Assembly: GCF_017921835.1 (NCBI RefSeq)
Contig: NZ_JAGEMN010000001.1
Coordinates: forward strand, 1,729,874-1,793,873
Direction of reading: 5' to 3'
Source of the DNA: Sporosarcina sp. 6E9
GTDB lineage: Bacteria; Bacillota; Bacilli; Bacillales_A; Planococcaceae
Length of the DNA stretch: 64,000 bases
Under the pieces are notes generated by a model. It was not told the origin of the DNA. It ran no database searches and saw only the letters and a program-made list of their open reading frames with translations. Each line of letters starts with the position of its first letter. The first letter of the stretch is position 1. Below are positions 25,187-34,656 of this stretch, piece after piece. The translations under genes were made by a program, and so were the position numbers.

Positions 25187-25231
25187 AAAAAAAACCACCT
25201 ATAGCCTACCGGAAGGGTAAGCAATAGATGG
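25187..25231 (-). terminator. Terminator of the hemEHY operon
   Basis: CCACCTATAGCCTACC (25195-25210) pairs with GGTAAGCAATAGATGG (25216-25231) with a few mismatches; on the minus strand eight T residues follow. It ends 13 bases after hemY. Confidence 0.82.
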
Positions 25232-25243
25232 ATTTAGTTATGA

Positions 25244-26668
25244 TTAAAACAGCTTTTCGATTATTTCTTGTACAGCAGCTTTTCCTTGATCGACACAATC
25301 GGGTAATCCAACACCGTCATAAGAAGCGCCAACTAATTTCACGAGAGGAAATTCGCTCTGAATCTCCGCACGCGCAGCTTCAATTCGTTTTTGATGACCT
25401 ACCCTATATTGCGGACGATCATTTTTCCAACGAGTAATCACTGTGAAATCGGGTTTTCCTTTAATATCGATAATCCTTTTCAAGTCTGCCAGCACAATTT
25501 TCTCAATTTCAGCATCCGGCAAGTCAACAATCGTCTCGTCACCTATTCGGCCTACGAATGCACGAATCAGCACTTTTCCTTTTGGCGTCGACGTCGGCCA
25601 TTTTCGGTGCGTCCATGTACATGCCGTAATGGAGAAATCCTCGGTTCTTGAAACAAGAAACCCAGTACCTTCCTCATCTTGCACAACAGCCTCGTCTGGA
25701 AATGCCATCGCCACTGTCGCAGTCGATGTAGTCGGAATTGCACCCAAGTCCTGCAACAAACCATGCGGTGCAAATAAATCACTTGCCGCTTTATGTCCCG
25801 TGGTCAAGACGACTGCATCCGTCTCTATGATTTGCCCATCGTTCAGTAGAAGAACGTTTTTATCGTCCACTCGTTTAATCGAATCAACGCGAACACCCTT
25901 TAAAACTGAATTCGGAGTAAGTTTCTCCTCGACAGCTTCAACTAATGTTTCAAGACCATTTTTGAATGTGTGAAAGACCCCTTCCCTCTTTGCAAGTTGT
26001 CCATCTTTCACAGGTACTGGTTTGGGTCTAGACTTTTTCATCCCAAGAATCAAACTTCTATGCTTTTTTTCAACTTCATAGAATTGAGGATAAGTCGATT
26101 TCAAACTCATTTGGTCGATATCACCTGAGTAAACACCTGACAAAAGCGGTTCAATCAAGTTCTCGACAACTTCACCGCCCAACCTTCTACGGAAGAAACT
26201 GCCAAGCGATTGATCATCGGTACTGGAGGATCGGGGCATGAAGAAATCACCCGCAGCACGAAGTTTTCCAGTTAGTGAAAATAACTCTGTTTTTAAAAAT
26301 GGACCCATTTGCGTAGGGATCCCCATCACGGATCCTGCTGGAATCGGATGGAGTTTACCATTGACGAAAATATAAGCTTGGCCTGTTGCATTTTTCACAA
26401 GTTCATCTTCAATACCTAGATCTTTTGCTAAAATTCCGATGCTTTTCTTGCGTATTAGGAACGAATCAGGACCGCGCTCAATAATAAAACCGTCACGTCG
26501 AATTGTTTGGATTTTTCCTCCAAGACGATTCGACGCTTCAATGAGGAGTACATCGAGTGCAAGCCCTTTTTCTCGCGCCTCTTTCTGCATATAAAAAGCC
26601 GCGGCAAGTCCTGTAATCCCTCCACCGACAATGACGACTTTTTTACGTTGTTCGTTCATGTCCTTCAT
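25244..26668 (-). CDS. hemY: Protoporphyrinogen/coproporphyrinogen III oxidase HemY
   Basis: The 474-residue flavoprotein has the dinucleotide motif VVIVGGGITGLAAAFYMQ near residue 11, the GG-doublet region EASNRLGGKIQTIRRDG, RGPDSF and the C-terminal FAD contact GASYDGVGLPDCVDQGK. This is the soluble Gram-positive HemY type that acts mainly as coproporphyrinogen oxidase in the coproporphyrin-dependent haem route. Last gene of hemE-hemH-hemY. Start codon uncertain between ATG 26668 and ATG 26659. Confidence 0.93.
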   Translation of the reverse strand: MKDMNEQRKKVVIVGGGITGLAAAFYMQKEAREKGLALDVLLIEASNRLGGKIQTIRRDGFIIERGPDSFLIRKKSIGILAKDLGIEDELVKNATGQAYIFVNGKLHPIPAGSVMGIPTQMGPFLKTELFSLTGKLRAAGDFFMPRSSSTDDQSLGSFFRRRLGGEVVENLIEPLLSGVYSGDIDQMSLKSTYPQFYEVEKKHRSLILGMKKSRPKPVPVKDGQLAKREGVFHTFKNGLETLVEAVEEKLTPNSVLKGVRVDSIKRVDDKNVLLLNDGQIIETDAVVLTTGHKAASDLFAPHGLLQDLGAIPTTSTATVAMAFPDEAVVQDEEGTGFLVSRTEDFSITACTWTHRKWPTSTPKGKVLIRAFVGRIGDETIVDLPDAEIEKIVLADLKRIIDIKGKPDFTVITRWKNDRPQYRVGHQKRIEAARAEIQSEFPLVKLVGASYDGVGLPDCVDQGKAAVQEIIEKLF

Positions 26669-26683
26669 CACGTTCTTTCACTA

Positions 26684-27619
26684 TTATTTCTGTTCTTCAA
26701 GTTTACCGAATACAGCATCCACCATTGCATCTACAAAGAGCGGATCAATGTTGGGCATTGCCGGGCGGTAATAAGATGCGCCGACTTCATCACAAACAAC
26801 CTTGCACTCATAATCATTGTCATAAAGAACTTCTAGATGATCAGATACGAATCCGACCGGCGTGTAAACAAACGTTGTATACCCTTTATCATTATGCAAA
26901 TCACGCGTCATATCTTGAACGTCTGGACCTAACCAAGGCTCTGGTGTCTGTCCTTCACTTTGCCAACCGACTTCGTAATTTTCGATGCCAGCTGCTTCAG
27001 CAATTAAGTCTGCTGTTTCTTGCAATTGTTCTGGGTATGGGTCTCCGTTTGCAACAATTTTTTCAGGTAATGAGTGAGCTGAAACGATAAGACATGCATT
27101 CGCGCGTTCTTCATCGCTCATACTTTCATAAGTACCTCGGATTTTATCCGCCCAGTATTCAATGAATTTCGGCTGATTGTACCAGCTTTCAACAGAAGTG
27201 ATTTGAATGCCGTATTTCTCGGCTTCTTCTTTGGCACGTCCATTGTACGACTTAACGGAAAATGTTGAAAAATGCGGAGCAAGAACGATTGAAGCTGCTT
27301 CTGTAATGCCGTCATTATGCATTTGCTCGACTGCTTCTTCGATGAAAGGCGTGATATGTTTTAAGCCGATATATACTTTGAACTCTATTGTGTCTTGTAC
27401 TGCATTCAAACGATTGCATAACGCGTTTGCTTGGTCTTCGGTAATTCGCGCAAGCGGGGATATTCCGCCGATTGCCGCATAGCGGTTTTGAAGATCCTCC
27501 AACTGTTCTGGAGCTGGCGGACGACCACGTCGGATATGCGTGTAATACGGTTCAATATCAGCTTCCTTATATGGAGTTCCGTATGCCATTACCAATAATC
27601 CCATTTTCTTTTTCGTCAT
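26684..27619 (-). CDS. hemH: Ferrochelatase/coproporphyrin ferrochelatase HemH
   Basis: ATG 27619 follows GAGGTGATAAAT. The 311-residue protein shows [20 protein letters not shown] at the N-terminus, the conserved [16 protein letters not shown] (His of the metal site) near residue 180, and EPWLGPDV and [14 protein letters not shown] towards the end (His and Glu of the inner site). It inserts iron into coproporphyrin in Gram-positive bacteria. Middle gene of the haem operon, 15 bases before hemY. Confidence 0.95.
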   Translation of the reverse strand: MTKKKMGLLVMAYGTPYKEADIEPYYTHIRRGRPPAPEQLEDLQNRYAAIGGISPLARITEDQANALCNRLNAVQDTIEFKVYIGLKHITPFIEEAVEQMHNDGITEAASIVLAPHFSTFSVKSYNGRAKEEAEKYGIQITSVESWYNQPKFIEYWADKIRGTYESMSDEERANACLIVSAHSLPEKIVANGDPYPEQLQETADLIAEAAGIENYEVGWQSEGQTPEPWLGPDVQDMTRDLHNDKGYTTFVYTPVGFVSDHLEVLYDNDYECKVVCDEVGASYYRPAMPNIDPLFVDAMVDAVFGKLEEQK

Positions 27620-27643
27620 ATTTATCACCTCATTAATAATTAG

Positions 27644-28693
27644 TTATTTTTGTTTACGTAATTCAGCACTGTACGTGTGCACTAATTCAGTTAACTTTTT
27701 CAATGTTGCAGGTTTTACATCTGGGAATACACCATGTCCAAGGTTAAAGATATGACTACCATGCTCTACCCCTTGTTCAATGATTACTTTTACACGTTCT
27801 TCAATAACTTTCCAATCCGCGATGAGTATTGTCGGATCTAAGTTTCCTTGAAGTGTTTTTGTAAGACCGCGCTCGCCCGCTTCTTTAATCGGTAAACGCC
27901 AGTCAAGGCCAACAACATCTACTGGAAGGTCATGCCATTCATTTGCAAGATGGCTCGCACCTACACCAAATGTAATCAGTGGAACATTTAGTTTACGGAG
28001 TTCTGTGAAAATACGTTCCATAACAGGTTTGATAAAGATTCTATAGTCGGAAACACTTAATGCGCCGACCCAAGAATCGAAGACTTGTATTGCTTTCGCC
28101 CCAGCGTTAACTTGTGCCGTCACATACGTGATTGTCATATCAGCAAGCTTATCCATGAGCGTAAACCATGCTTCAGGTTCTGACACCATGAATGACTTCG
28201 TTAAGTTGTATGTTCTTGATGGACCACCTTCAATCATATAGCTCGCAAGTGTAAACGGTGCGCCAGCAAAACCAATCAATGGAACGTTCAATTGTTCTTG
28301 CGTCAAAATTTTTATTGTTTCTAACACATAAGGTACATCATCTTCTGGTGAAATTTCACCAAGGTTATGAACATCTTGTACGGAGCGAATCGGGTTACTG
28401 ATAACCGGACCTACGCCCGCTTTAATCTTCACATCTATACCGATTGACGGTAATGGTGTTACAATATCTTTATATAAAATAGCCGCGTCAACATTATATT
28501 GGTCAACCGGCAACTTTGTTACGTATGCACAAAGTTCAGGTTGGCGTACAATATCTTCCAACGAACCATGTTCTTCTTTAATTTTTAAATACTCGGGCTG
28601 AGATCGTCCTGCCTGTCTCATATACCAAGCTGGTGTATGGTCAATTTTTTCTCCGCGTGCTGCACGCAAAAGTGTGTCGTTAAATTTAGTCAT
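27644..28693 (-). CDS. hemE: Uroporphyrinogen decarboxylase
   Basis: I chose ATG 28693 ([14 protein letters not shown]) with AAGTGGGA upstream; a TTG start seven codons earlier is less likely. The 349-residue protein has the N-terminal signature [26 protein letters not shown] with the catalytic aspartate region, and [12 protein letters not shown] near the C-terminus. It makes coproporphyrinogen III for HemY and HemH encoded downstream. First gene of the haem operon, divergent from hmoB. Confidence 0.95.
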   Translation of the reverse strand: MTKFNDTLLRAARGEKIDHTPAWYMRQAGRSQPEYLKIKEEHGSLEDIVRQPELCAYVTKLPVDQYNVDAAILYKDIVTPLPSIGIDVKIKAGVGPVISNPIRSVQDVHNLGEISPEDDVPYVLETIKILTQEQLNVPLIGFAGAPFTLASYMIEGGPSRTYNLTKSFMVSEPEAWFTLMDKLADMTITYVTAQVNAGAKAIQVFDSWVGALSVSDYRIFIKPVMERIFTELRKLNVPLITFGVGASHLANEWHDLPVDVVGLDWRLPIKEAGERGLTKTLQGNLDPTILIADWKVIEERVKVIIEQGVEHGSHIFNLGHGVFPDVKPATLKKLTELVHTYSAELRKQK

Positions 28694-28891
28694 AAATTTT
28701 ATTCCCACTTTCAATTATATTATCGTTCATATAGTATAGCTCCTTTTAAATAGTAGAGCTTTCCGGACATTTTGTATAGTTGAACGGCCCATTGTCATAC
28801 AATTGTCTTTATTTCTTGCCACATAATCGTCAATCTTTGTTTTAATCTCGCATATAAGGGAAAATATGAAGTAATAAGGGGAGGTTTTATG

Positions 28892-29416
28892 ATGAACATT
28901 TTTTTAACATCAGGAACAATGAGTTTTATGGAATCCGTTAGAAAACGTTATGCGAATGAACAGATGATCGTCATGCATGGTGGTGGGAATTCTGTACTCC
29001 TTCATGAAACTGAAGGAAAAACTGTTTTTCAAACGCCGCGGCGATATGAAGCAATCAGCTCTTCCGGCACACTTACAGAAGATGGATTTTTTGCTTTCAA
29101 TAATATTCCTATCACAGATGAAGGCCGGCCGATTTTCGAACATCGCTTCCAAAGTCAAATCCAAGATATCACCGGGGAACCGGGTTTTGTTGCCTTTCGC
29201 CTACTTCGTCCATTAAATTCGGAAACGTATATCATCTTGACGCAGTGGACGAGTAAAGTGTTTCTAAACCTTTGGCTCGATTCCCCCGCTTACAAAAAGA
29301 TGCACGCATCAATTGAACATGAAACCGGATTGGATAAGATGCAACATATTTTCTTAAGCGCTCCGTATGTTACAACTTATAAAACGAAAGCGGAGAAAGA
29401 AAACAACGAAGAATAA
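28892..29416 (+). CDS. hmoB: Haem-degrading monooxygenase HmoB
   Basis: Adjacent ATGs at 28889 and 28892 follow GGGGAGG; the second has better spacing. The 174-residue protein has an N-terminal extension and a C-terminal ABM (antibiotic biosynthesis monooxygenase-like) domain with FVAFRLLRPLNSETYIILTQ and WTSKVFLNLWLDSPAYKKMH. It matches YhgC/HmoB, which opens haem to release iron. Its position divergent from hemE puts haem synthesis and turnover side by side, as in B. subtilis. No Fur or PerR box was recognised in the 198-base gap. Confidence 0.87.
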   Translation: MNIFLTSGTMSFMESVRKRYANEQMIVMHGGGNSVLLHETEGKTVFQTPRRYEAISSSGTLTEDGFFAFNNIPITDEGRPIFEHRFQSQIQDITGEPGFVAFRLLRPLNSETYIILTQWTSKVFLNLWLDSPAYKKMHASIEHETGLDKMQHIFLSAPYVTTYKTKAEKENNEE

Positions 29417-29420
29417 TATG

Positions 29421-29460
29421 AAGTATAGGGGGAGTGAATTCTTCCTATACTTTATTTTTA
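29421..29460. terminator. Terminator after hmoB
   Basis: AGTATAGG (29422-29429) pairs with CCTATACT (29444-29451), followed by a T-rich stretch. Confidence 0.75.
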
Positions 29461-29533
29461 TTTTCATTGAAGCGACTCACTATCATTGGTACAATTAGAT
29501 TTCAAACTATTTTGTACATGAGGGGGAATATTC

Positions 29534-30697
29534 ATGAAAGAGAAGTTATTTGAAAAGTTAACAAACTCATATGAAGATATGGTTGTTATGCGTCGTTATT
29601 TACATATGAATCCTGAGTTATCGTTCAAAGAGGAAAAAACCGCTAAATATATTGTTGACTTTTACGCAGATCTCGGCGTTGATGTTCGTTCCGGTGTAGG
29701 CGGTAACGGTGTCGTTGCGCGTATTAAAGGCGGAAGACCCGGGAAAACAGTGGCGCTTCGAGCTGACTTTGATGCACTTCCGATTCAAGACGAAAAAGAT
29801 GTTCCCTATAAATCTACTGTTCCTGGTGTCATGCATGCTTGCGGCCACGATGGTCATACTGCAACACTGCTCCAACTCGCGAAAGCAATTCATGAGATGC
29901 AAGAAGAACTAGCAGGTGAATATGTATTTATTCACCAACACGCCGAGGAATATGCCCCAGGCGGCGCGAAACCAATGATAGAAGATGGTTGTCTTAATGG
30001 TGTTGATGTAATCTTTGGAACGCATCTTTGGTCACTTACTGACGCAGGAACGATTGAATATCGAACCGGACCTACTATGGCCGCTGCCGACAAATTCGAC
30101 ATTACGGTTCAAGGCGCCGGCGGACACGGTGCCGCGCCACATCAAACAAAAGATGCAATCGCAATAGGTGCGCAACTCGTTACAAACTTGCAACAAATCG
30201 TTTCGCGTCGCGTAAATCCAACCGAGTCAGCAGTGCTATCTGTCGGTTCTTTTGTTGCTGAAAATGCGTTCAACGTAATTGCCGATTCCGCAAAAATCGG
30301 TGGCACAGTTCGAACTTTCAATCCGAAAATACGTGATTTAATGGAACGCGAAATGAAACGTGTCGTTGATGGAACTGCGCTAGCGAATGATTGTGAAATA
30401 GAATTCACCTATGAACGGGGCTATCCCGCCGTTGTCAATCATGATGATGAAACCGAATTTTTGAAATCCATAGCGGAAAAAATTCAAGGCATTGAAAATG
30501 TTGTTGAAACTGAGCCGCATATGGGCGGCGAAGACTTCGCTTACTATCTTGAAAAAGTACCTGGCACATTTTTCTTTACCGGCGCAAGGCCGGAAAATCC
30601 ATATCCGCATCATCATCCAAAATTCGATTTCGATGAAAATGCGATGTTGATTGCGGCGAAAATTTTAGGTGCGGCGGCATTGGATTACCAAGAATAA
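29534..30697 (+). CDS. M20D family amidohydrolase (N-acyl-amino-acid/hippurate type)
   Basis: The 387-residue protein has metal-site motifs RADFDALPIQ (about 76-85), MHACGHDGHTA (about 99-109, Cys and His ligands), HQHAEEYAPGGA and the distal histidine in EPHMGGEDFAYY near residue 330. The dimerisation domain with GAGGHGAAPHQTKDAI lies between. Family members hydrolyse N-acyl or N-acetyl amino acids and related amides. No signal peptide; cytosolic. ATG 29534 follows GAGGGGGAA. Substrate unknown. Confidence 0.88.
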   Translation: MKEKLFEKLTNSYEDMVVMRRYLHMNPELSFKEEKTAKYIVDFYADLGVDVRSGVGGNGVVARIKGGRPGKTVALRADFDALPIQDEKDVPYKSTVPGVMHACGHDGHTATLLQLAKAIHEMQEELAGEYVFIHQHAEEYAPGGAKPMIEDGCLNGVDVIFGTHLWSLTDAGTIEYRTGPTMAAADKFDITVQGAGGHGAAPHQTKDAIAIGAQLVTNLQQIVSRRVNPTESAVLSVGSFVAENAFNVIADSAKIGGTVRTFNPKIRDLMEREMKRVVDGTALANDCEIEFTYERGYPAVVNHDDETEFLKSIAEKIQGIENVVETEPHMGGEDFAYYLEKVPGTFFFTGARPENPYPHHHPKFDFDENAMLIAAKILGAAALDYQE

Positions 30698-30720
30698 GGT
30701 GTTTTTGAAACACCTTTACT
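30696..30720. terminator. Terminator after the M20D gene
   Basis: AAGGTGTTT (30696-30704) pairs with AAACACCTT (30708-30716) around a 3-base loop and touches the stop codon. A short T-rich run follows. Confidence 0.7.
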
Positions 30721-30786
30721 TTCAATAGTTTGTGGGATTTATTCCCTTAAATCAGTTACTTTCAACCATAATACAAAAGAACTAAT

Positions 30787-30820
30787 AGCCCACCCCGCAA
30801 TGGCGGTGTGGGCTTTTTTT
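30787..30820 (+). terminator. Second rho-independent terminator upstream of comK
   Basis: AGCCCACCCCGC (30787-30798) pairs with GCGGTGTGGGCT (30803-30814), followed by seven T residues. Two terminators in series insulate comK from the upstream gene. Confidence 0.85.
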
Positions 30821-30994
30821 CTATATCTCTATCCTCCGGACATAAACGCCTCATATATCTAGATTTAGTTTACTGCCAATAGGCTAAAGGATTCATCTTT
30901 TATTAATTTTTAGAATTGCGCGTAAAATATGTTGATATATTAATTTTTTTTATATATTATAGGCATATACCAATCGGAAAGGAAGTTGTTTAAT

Positions 30995-31486
30995 TTGCAC
31001 GTGAATAGTCGTAGTTCGCCGTATATTGTTTCTTTAAAAACACTCGTACTAGAACCGGTGATGACCGATTCTGGCAAGATGTTTCGAATCATCGAAATGG
31101 ATAAAGAACTTACTTATTCACTAACACCGCTACATAGTATTAGAAATTCATGTCGACATTATGGCCACTCGTTAGAAAACGCAATGGAAAGCTCTAAAAA
31201 GTTTTTGAAAAAACTGCACAAACCGCCTATTGTTGTCGCTTTCGATTATGGCAATCCAATCACATTCTTTCCGACCTTATCGCCAAGCGCTCCCGATAAC
31301 GTTTGGATCGCTTTAAATGCAGTTCTTAATATCCAACCCTTGAAAAACGCATGCATCATCCATTTGATCAACGGCAAAAAAATCAAGGTTAATGTCTCTG
31401 CTACGACGATATATCGTCAAGTTGCTTTAGGTAATCTCTTGGAAAAAGAGCGCATCAGAAAATACAAGGAACTCTCCAGGTCTTAA
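30995..31486 (+). CDS. comK: Competence transcription factor ComK
   Basis: I chose TTG 30995 because AAAGGAAG lies nine bases before it. The 163-residue protein follows ComK through most of its length: SLKTLVLEPV at the N-terminus, SIRNSCRHYGHSLENAM (about 50-66), FDYGNPITFFPTLSPSAPDN (about 84-103) and VWIALNAVLNI. ComK activates the DNA-uptake genes, including comFA, which is interrupted at 8.8 kb. It is shorter than B. subtilis ComK (192 residues) at the C-terminus, where ClpC/MecA recognition lies. No clear AAAA-N5-TTTT ComK boxes were found upstream. Confidence 0.88.
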   Translation: MHVNSRSSPYIVSLKTLVLEPVMTDSGKMFRIIEMDKELTYSLTPLHSIRNSCRHYGHSLENAMESSKKFLKKLHKPPIVVAFDYGNPITFFPTLSPSAPDNVWIALNAVLNIQPLKNACIIHLINGKKIKVNVSATTIYRQVALGNLLEKERIRKYKELSRS

Positions 31487-31504
31487 TCTTAATTTATTTT
31501 TCTA

Positions 31505-31864
31505 TTAAGTAGCTGTCATGGCTAGATAAATTGTAATAAGCTCTTCGGTCCGATTGCGCAAGCGAACATTCAGATAGCGGCGGCGCTCTTCATAGCCGCC
31601 GTGTAAAAAAAGATACTCAGTGAAAGTACCATCTGTTTTACCGCGAATGACTTTCATATTGTTTCGCCGCAAATAAATCGATGTTTGTTTCAGTTCCGCT
31701 CGCACAACTTTTAGCGCTTCTTCAACCAGGTTGACATATGGTCTTTTAAGTTTAAATGAACCCTTTTCAAATTCTTGCCGATCTCGTTCCAAAACGATAA
31801 GAACCATCGGCAAGTAAATCATATTTTCGAAGTACTGCAAAGACTCCACTGGAATTAGAGCCAT
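31505..31864 (-). CDS. Conserved hypothetical protein (YhjD-like), SOS-controlled
   Basis: ATG 31864 follows GGAGGGAAAAGG. The 119-residue basic protein contains YLPMVLIVLERDRQEFEKGS, then PYVNLVEEALKVVRAELKQT and an Arg-rich C-terminus. I believe it corresponds to YhjD, which also lies near comK in B. subtilis, but this rests on memory. A perfect GAACATTTGTTC box stands 20 bases before the start codon. No catalytic motif. Function unknown; a DNA-damage role is inferred only from the box. Confidence 0.7.
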   Translation of the reverse strand: MALIPVESLQYFENMIYLPMVLIVLERDRQEFEKGSFKLKRPYVNLVEEALKVVRAELKQTSIYLRRNNMKVIRGKTDGTFTEYLFLHGGYEERRRYLNVRLRNRTEELITIYLAMTAT

Positions 31865-31883
31865 ACCTTTTCCCTCCGTTATA

Positions 31884-31895
31884 GAACATTTGTTC
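31884..31895. promoter_or_regulatory. LexA (SOS) box
   Basis: GAACATTTGTTC fits the GAAC-N4-GTTC core of the Bacillus LexA site. It stands 20-31 bases before the start of the YhjD-like gene. Confidence 0.8.
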
Positions 31896-31950
31896 TAGTA
31901 TATGCTTTTCACACGGAAATATCAACTTGTAAAAGATGGTTGAACAAAAA

Positions 31951-31983
31951 AAACTTCCTGCTGCAATGAGCAAGAAGTTTTTC
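31951..31983 (-). terminator. Terminator of the lipoprotein gene
   Basis: AAACTTCCTGCT (31951-31962) pairs with AGCAAGAAGTTT (31969-31980); on the minus strand a run of T residues follows. Confidence 0.8.
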
Positions 31984-31991
31984 CACACGTT

Positions 31992-32567
31992 TTATTTAGT
32001 TTTTTCATCGCCAATATAATGAATGGCTGATACTTTCCAGTTACCGTCATCTTTTGTAAATACCGTCACTTGCCGACCTAATTGATCAATTTCCAAACCA
32101 GACGAGATTTGCTTGACTTTTGTCTTTAGCGTTGCAAATACTTGAGCCTCGTCTTCAGAGTACTTAACGATAGTTGTATTAGACACCTCGCGCTTCAAAT
32201 CATACGCTTTAAATTGTTCTCCCATATAAGAACGTTCTTCCTCTAAATCAAACACTTTCGAGTGCTTTGAAAGAGTATCCATATACTTATCGATATCTTT
32301 TTCGTTAAAGGCATCGATATATATCTTAAATGCTTCTAAAATTCGCTCTTTCTCAGCAGCCGGTACACCTGCGGCTTCCTCAATTTTCCCACCAGACATA
32401 TTGAATCCGACCTGCTTATCGTCCACTCCGTGATCAATCGCGCCGTTATTCGTAATTGCTTCACCATCATCTACTGAACCGGTTTGCGTTGAACTTTCTT
32501 TATCTGCACTACATGCACCGAGCACAAACAAAATCCCTACTATTATTGCCATGTAAAACTTTTTCAT
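31992..32567 (-). CDS. Hypothetical lipoprotein, NTF2/SnoaL-like
   Basis: The 191-residue product has a lipoprotein signal (MKKFYMAIIVGILFVLGAC, lipobox LGAC), a ~55-residue acidic linker, and a C-terminal domain with the rhythm of NTF2-like folds: ILEAFKIYIDAFNEKDIDKY near residue 90 and VTVFTKDDGNWKVSAIHYIG at the end. Such domains bind small ligands or serve as protein-interaction modules. No catalytic residues evident. ATG 32567 follows AGGAGGAAAAG. Monocistronic, downstream of degU with its own terminator. Confidence 0.7.
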   Translation of the reverse strand: MKKFYMAIIVGILFVLGACSADKESSTQTGSVDDGEAITNNGAIDHGVDDKQVGFNMSGGKIEEAAGVPAAEKERILEAFKIYIDAFNEKDIDKYMDTLSKHSKVFDLEEERSYMGEQFKAYDLKREVSNTTIVKYSEDEAQVFATLKTKVKQISSGLEIDQLGRQVTVFTKDDGNWKVSAIHYIGDEKTK

Positions 32568-32591
32568 TACTTTTCCTCCTGCGTACAGAAA

Positions 32592-32621
32592 AGGGCCATT
32601 CCAAAATCGGATGGCCCTCTT
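32592..32621 (-). terminator. Terminator of degSU
   Basis: AGGGCCAT (32592-32599) pairs with ATGGCCCT (32611-32618); on the minus strand TTTTC follows the stem. Confidence 0.75.
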
Positions 32622-32634
32622 CTATTATAATTCG

Positions 32635-33315
32635 TTACTTCACTTCTACCCAACCATTTTTAATAGCCGAAACTACCGCTTGGGTTCTATCATTGACAGC
32701 CATTTTTTGCAAGATGCTTGATACGTGGTTTTTCACTGTTTTTTCGGAAATAAACAACGTCTCACCAATTGTACGGTTACTTTGTCCATCAGTTAACAAT
32801 TGTAGCACTTCGCATTCGCGTTTTGTCAACAAATGATATGGACGTCGAATGTCGTTTTGTTGGAAGGCGCCTTTATGTTCACGTTCGCTTAGTCTACGGA
32901 ACTCTGTCACAAGATTATGTGTTACTTTAGGATGTAAATAAGAGCCGCCTGATGAAACAACTTTAATCGCGTCAACAATTGCATCTGCATCCATTTCCTT
33001 CAACATATAGCCAAGCGCACCTGTTTTAAGGGCATGCGTAACATATGACCCGTCATCATGAATGGATAAGATAATAACTTTCGCTTCTGGGTAGTCCTTA
33101 AGAAGTGCTTCCGTTGCTTCCACACCGCTAACTCGAGGCATATTGATATCCATTAGCATAACATCTGGTTTATGTTTTTCATAAAGATCAACCACTTCAC
33201 TTCCATCATTACCTTCAGCAACTACTTCGAAAGAATCCTCAAAATCCAGAATTCGTTTTACTCCCTCACGAAAAAGTTGGTGATCATCCACAATTACAAT
33301 TTTTATCGTCGTCAT
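32635..33315 (-). CDS. degU: Response regulator DegU
   Basis: ATG 33315 follows GGGAGG with 8-base spacing. The 226-residue protein has a receiver domain ([16 protein letters not shown]; phosphorylated Asp in [14 protein letters not shown], about 56; [13 protein letters not shown]) and a LuxR/NarL helix-turn-helix ([20 protein letters not shown], then [17 protein letters not shown]). Length and wording match DegU. It controls exoenzymes, motility and, in its unphosphorylated form, primes comK transcription in B. subtilis; comK lies 1.1 kb away here. Confidence 0.95.
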   Translation of the reverse strand: MTTIKIVIVDDHQLFREGVKRILDFEDSFEVVAEGNDGSEVVDLYEKHKPDVMLMDINMPRVSGVEATEALLKDYPEAKVIILSIHDDGSYVTHALKTGALGYMLKEMDADAIVDAIKVVSSGGSYLHPKVTHNLVTEFRRLSEREHKGAFQQNDIRRPYHLLTKRECEVLQLLTDGQSNRTIGETLFISEKTVKNHVSSILQKMAVNDRTQAVVSAIKNGWVEVK

Positions 33316-33343
33316 TAACATTTCCTCCCAATAATTCTAATTC

Positions 33344-34507
33344 TTAGGTTATAGTGTCGATTACAGCGCTGTTAAGTGGCACTCCGAATGTTACTTTCGT
33401 CCATTTCCCCGGAGTGGAACTAATTTTCATTTCACCCTTAAGTAATTCGACACGTTCTCTCATACCAATTAACCCAAATGATTTATCTCGTACTTCTTGT
33501 AATTCAAAGCCTTTACCATTGTCTTTAACTTCTATGTTTAGTATATCCCGAAGCCATTCAATTTTCACCCAAACATCCTTGGAATGCCCATGTTTTATTG
33601 CATTGGTCACTGATTCCTGCACCAATCTGAATACGGATATCTCTATATTCGTTGGAAGACGAAGTGGTTTCCCAATACTAATGAAATGAATTTTGGTCGC
33701 CCTCTCAAAGTTTTCAGTGCTTGATAGGTACTTTTCCAACGTTGGAACTAAGCCTAAATCATCAAGCGCCATCGGACGTAAGTTGTATATAATTCGCCTT
33801 ACTTCGGAAAGTGCATCCCGTACCGTCTCTTTTAATTCGTTAAGTTCTTGAAATGCTAAATCTGCACCTTTCTCAGCATATACCTTTTCAATTAGACCAG
33901 ATCTTAGCAAGACATTGGCTAACATCTGTGCTGGCCCGTCATGAATATCTCTAGATAGCCTTTTCCGTTCTTCCTCTTGCGCTTCAATTATACTTATCGC
34001 GAAATTCTGTTTGAGGCTTGCATCTTGAAGTGCTTCGCCGACATTTTGTAAATCAGACATCAAATAATTCACAACTGATGAAACTCGATTCACGAGCTGA
34101 TCGGCTCTTTGCATTGTTTCCAGAAGGTCATTCATACGCTTTTCAAGTTCGAAACGCCTTTGTTGCAATTGTTTTTCTTCCATCTCATTGACCGATAGTT
34201 CAATAAGTAAATTATTGGCAGTTTCATAGGCTTCGCGTATTTCCGACTCTGAATAACTCGCGAAGTTTTTTGAAACCTCTGCGAGCCGCTTTCGTGAAAT
34301 TCGACTTTTTTCTTCTAACTGGCTATTCTCTGTTAGCAAACGAGCAACCGCATTTTCCACCATTTCAAGCTCTGCTTTCATGTCATCAAAGCTTTTACGA
34401 CTCCGTTCACTTATAATGAATATATCGTTCTTGGATTGATCCATCGCACGTAGCATATTTGAAAAGATGGTGTCTAAAGCTTTAATATCTACTCTTTGGT
34501 CTGCCAA
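33344..34507 (-). CDS. degS: Cytosolic sensor kinase DegS
   Basis: The 387-residue protein lacks transmembrane helices and has a long N-terminal coiled coil (about 40-160), then the HisKA_3 box ERKRLSRDIHDGPAQMLANV (phosphoacceptor His near 190) and an ATPase domain ending in SFGLIGMRERVELLKGEMK. This is the DegS architecture. It phosphorylates DegU encoded 28 bases downstream. Divergent from yvyE, as in B. subtilis. Confidence 0.95.
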   Translation of the reverse strand: MADQRVDIKALDTIFSNMLRAMDQSKNDIFIISERSRKSFDDMKAELEMVENAVARLLTENSQLEEKSRISRKRLAEVSKNFASYSESEIREAYETANNLLIELSVNEMEEKQLQQRRFELEKRMNDLLETMQRADQLVNRVSSVVNYLMSDLQNVGEALQDASLKQNFAISIIEAQEEERKRLSRDIHDGPAQMLANVLLRSGLIEKVYAEKGADLAFQELNELKETVRDALSEVRRIIYNLRPMALDDLGLVPTLEKYLSSTENFERATKIHFISIGKPLRLPTNIEISVFRLVQESVTNAIKHGHSKDVWVKIEWLRDILNIEVKDNGKGFELQEVRDKSFGLIGMRERVELLKGEMKISSTPGKWTKVTFGVPLNSAVIDTIT

Positions 34508-34656
34508 TATAGATTACCCCCCCAATTAGAAAATAAACAAATGCGCTTTATGTAGAGTGCCAAAAGAGCTATCAATTCCTTACGCACTTCATTTATTATA
34601 TCATTATACAACGAAATGAATATTAAGTTTGTATTACAAGTTAGGAGGTTTTAATA

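Noticed and set aside
25443..25973. Plus-strand open frame of 176 codons opposite hemY
   Set aside because: It lies wholly antisense to a well-supported gene and has no ribosome site or family pattern. The same holds for long antisense frames at 20424-21014, 14892-15232 and 42171-42566.
30840..30994. ComK boxes upstream of comK
   Set aside because: AAAA and TTTT runs exist, but no pair with the required 5-base spacing and turn distance was found.
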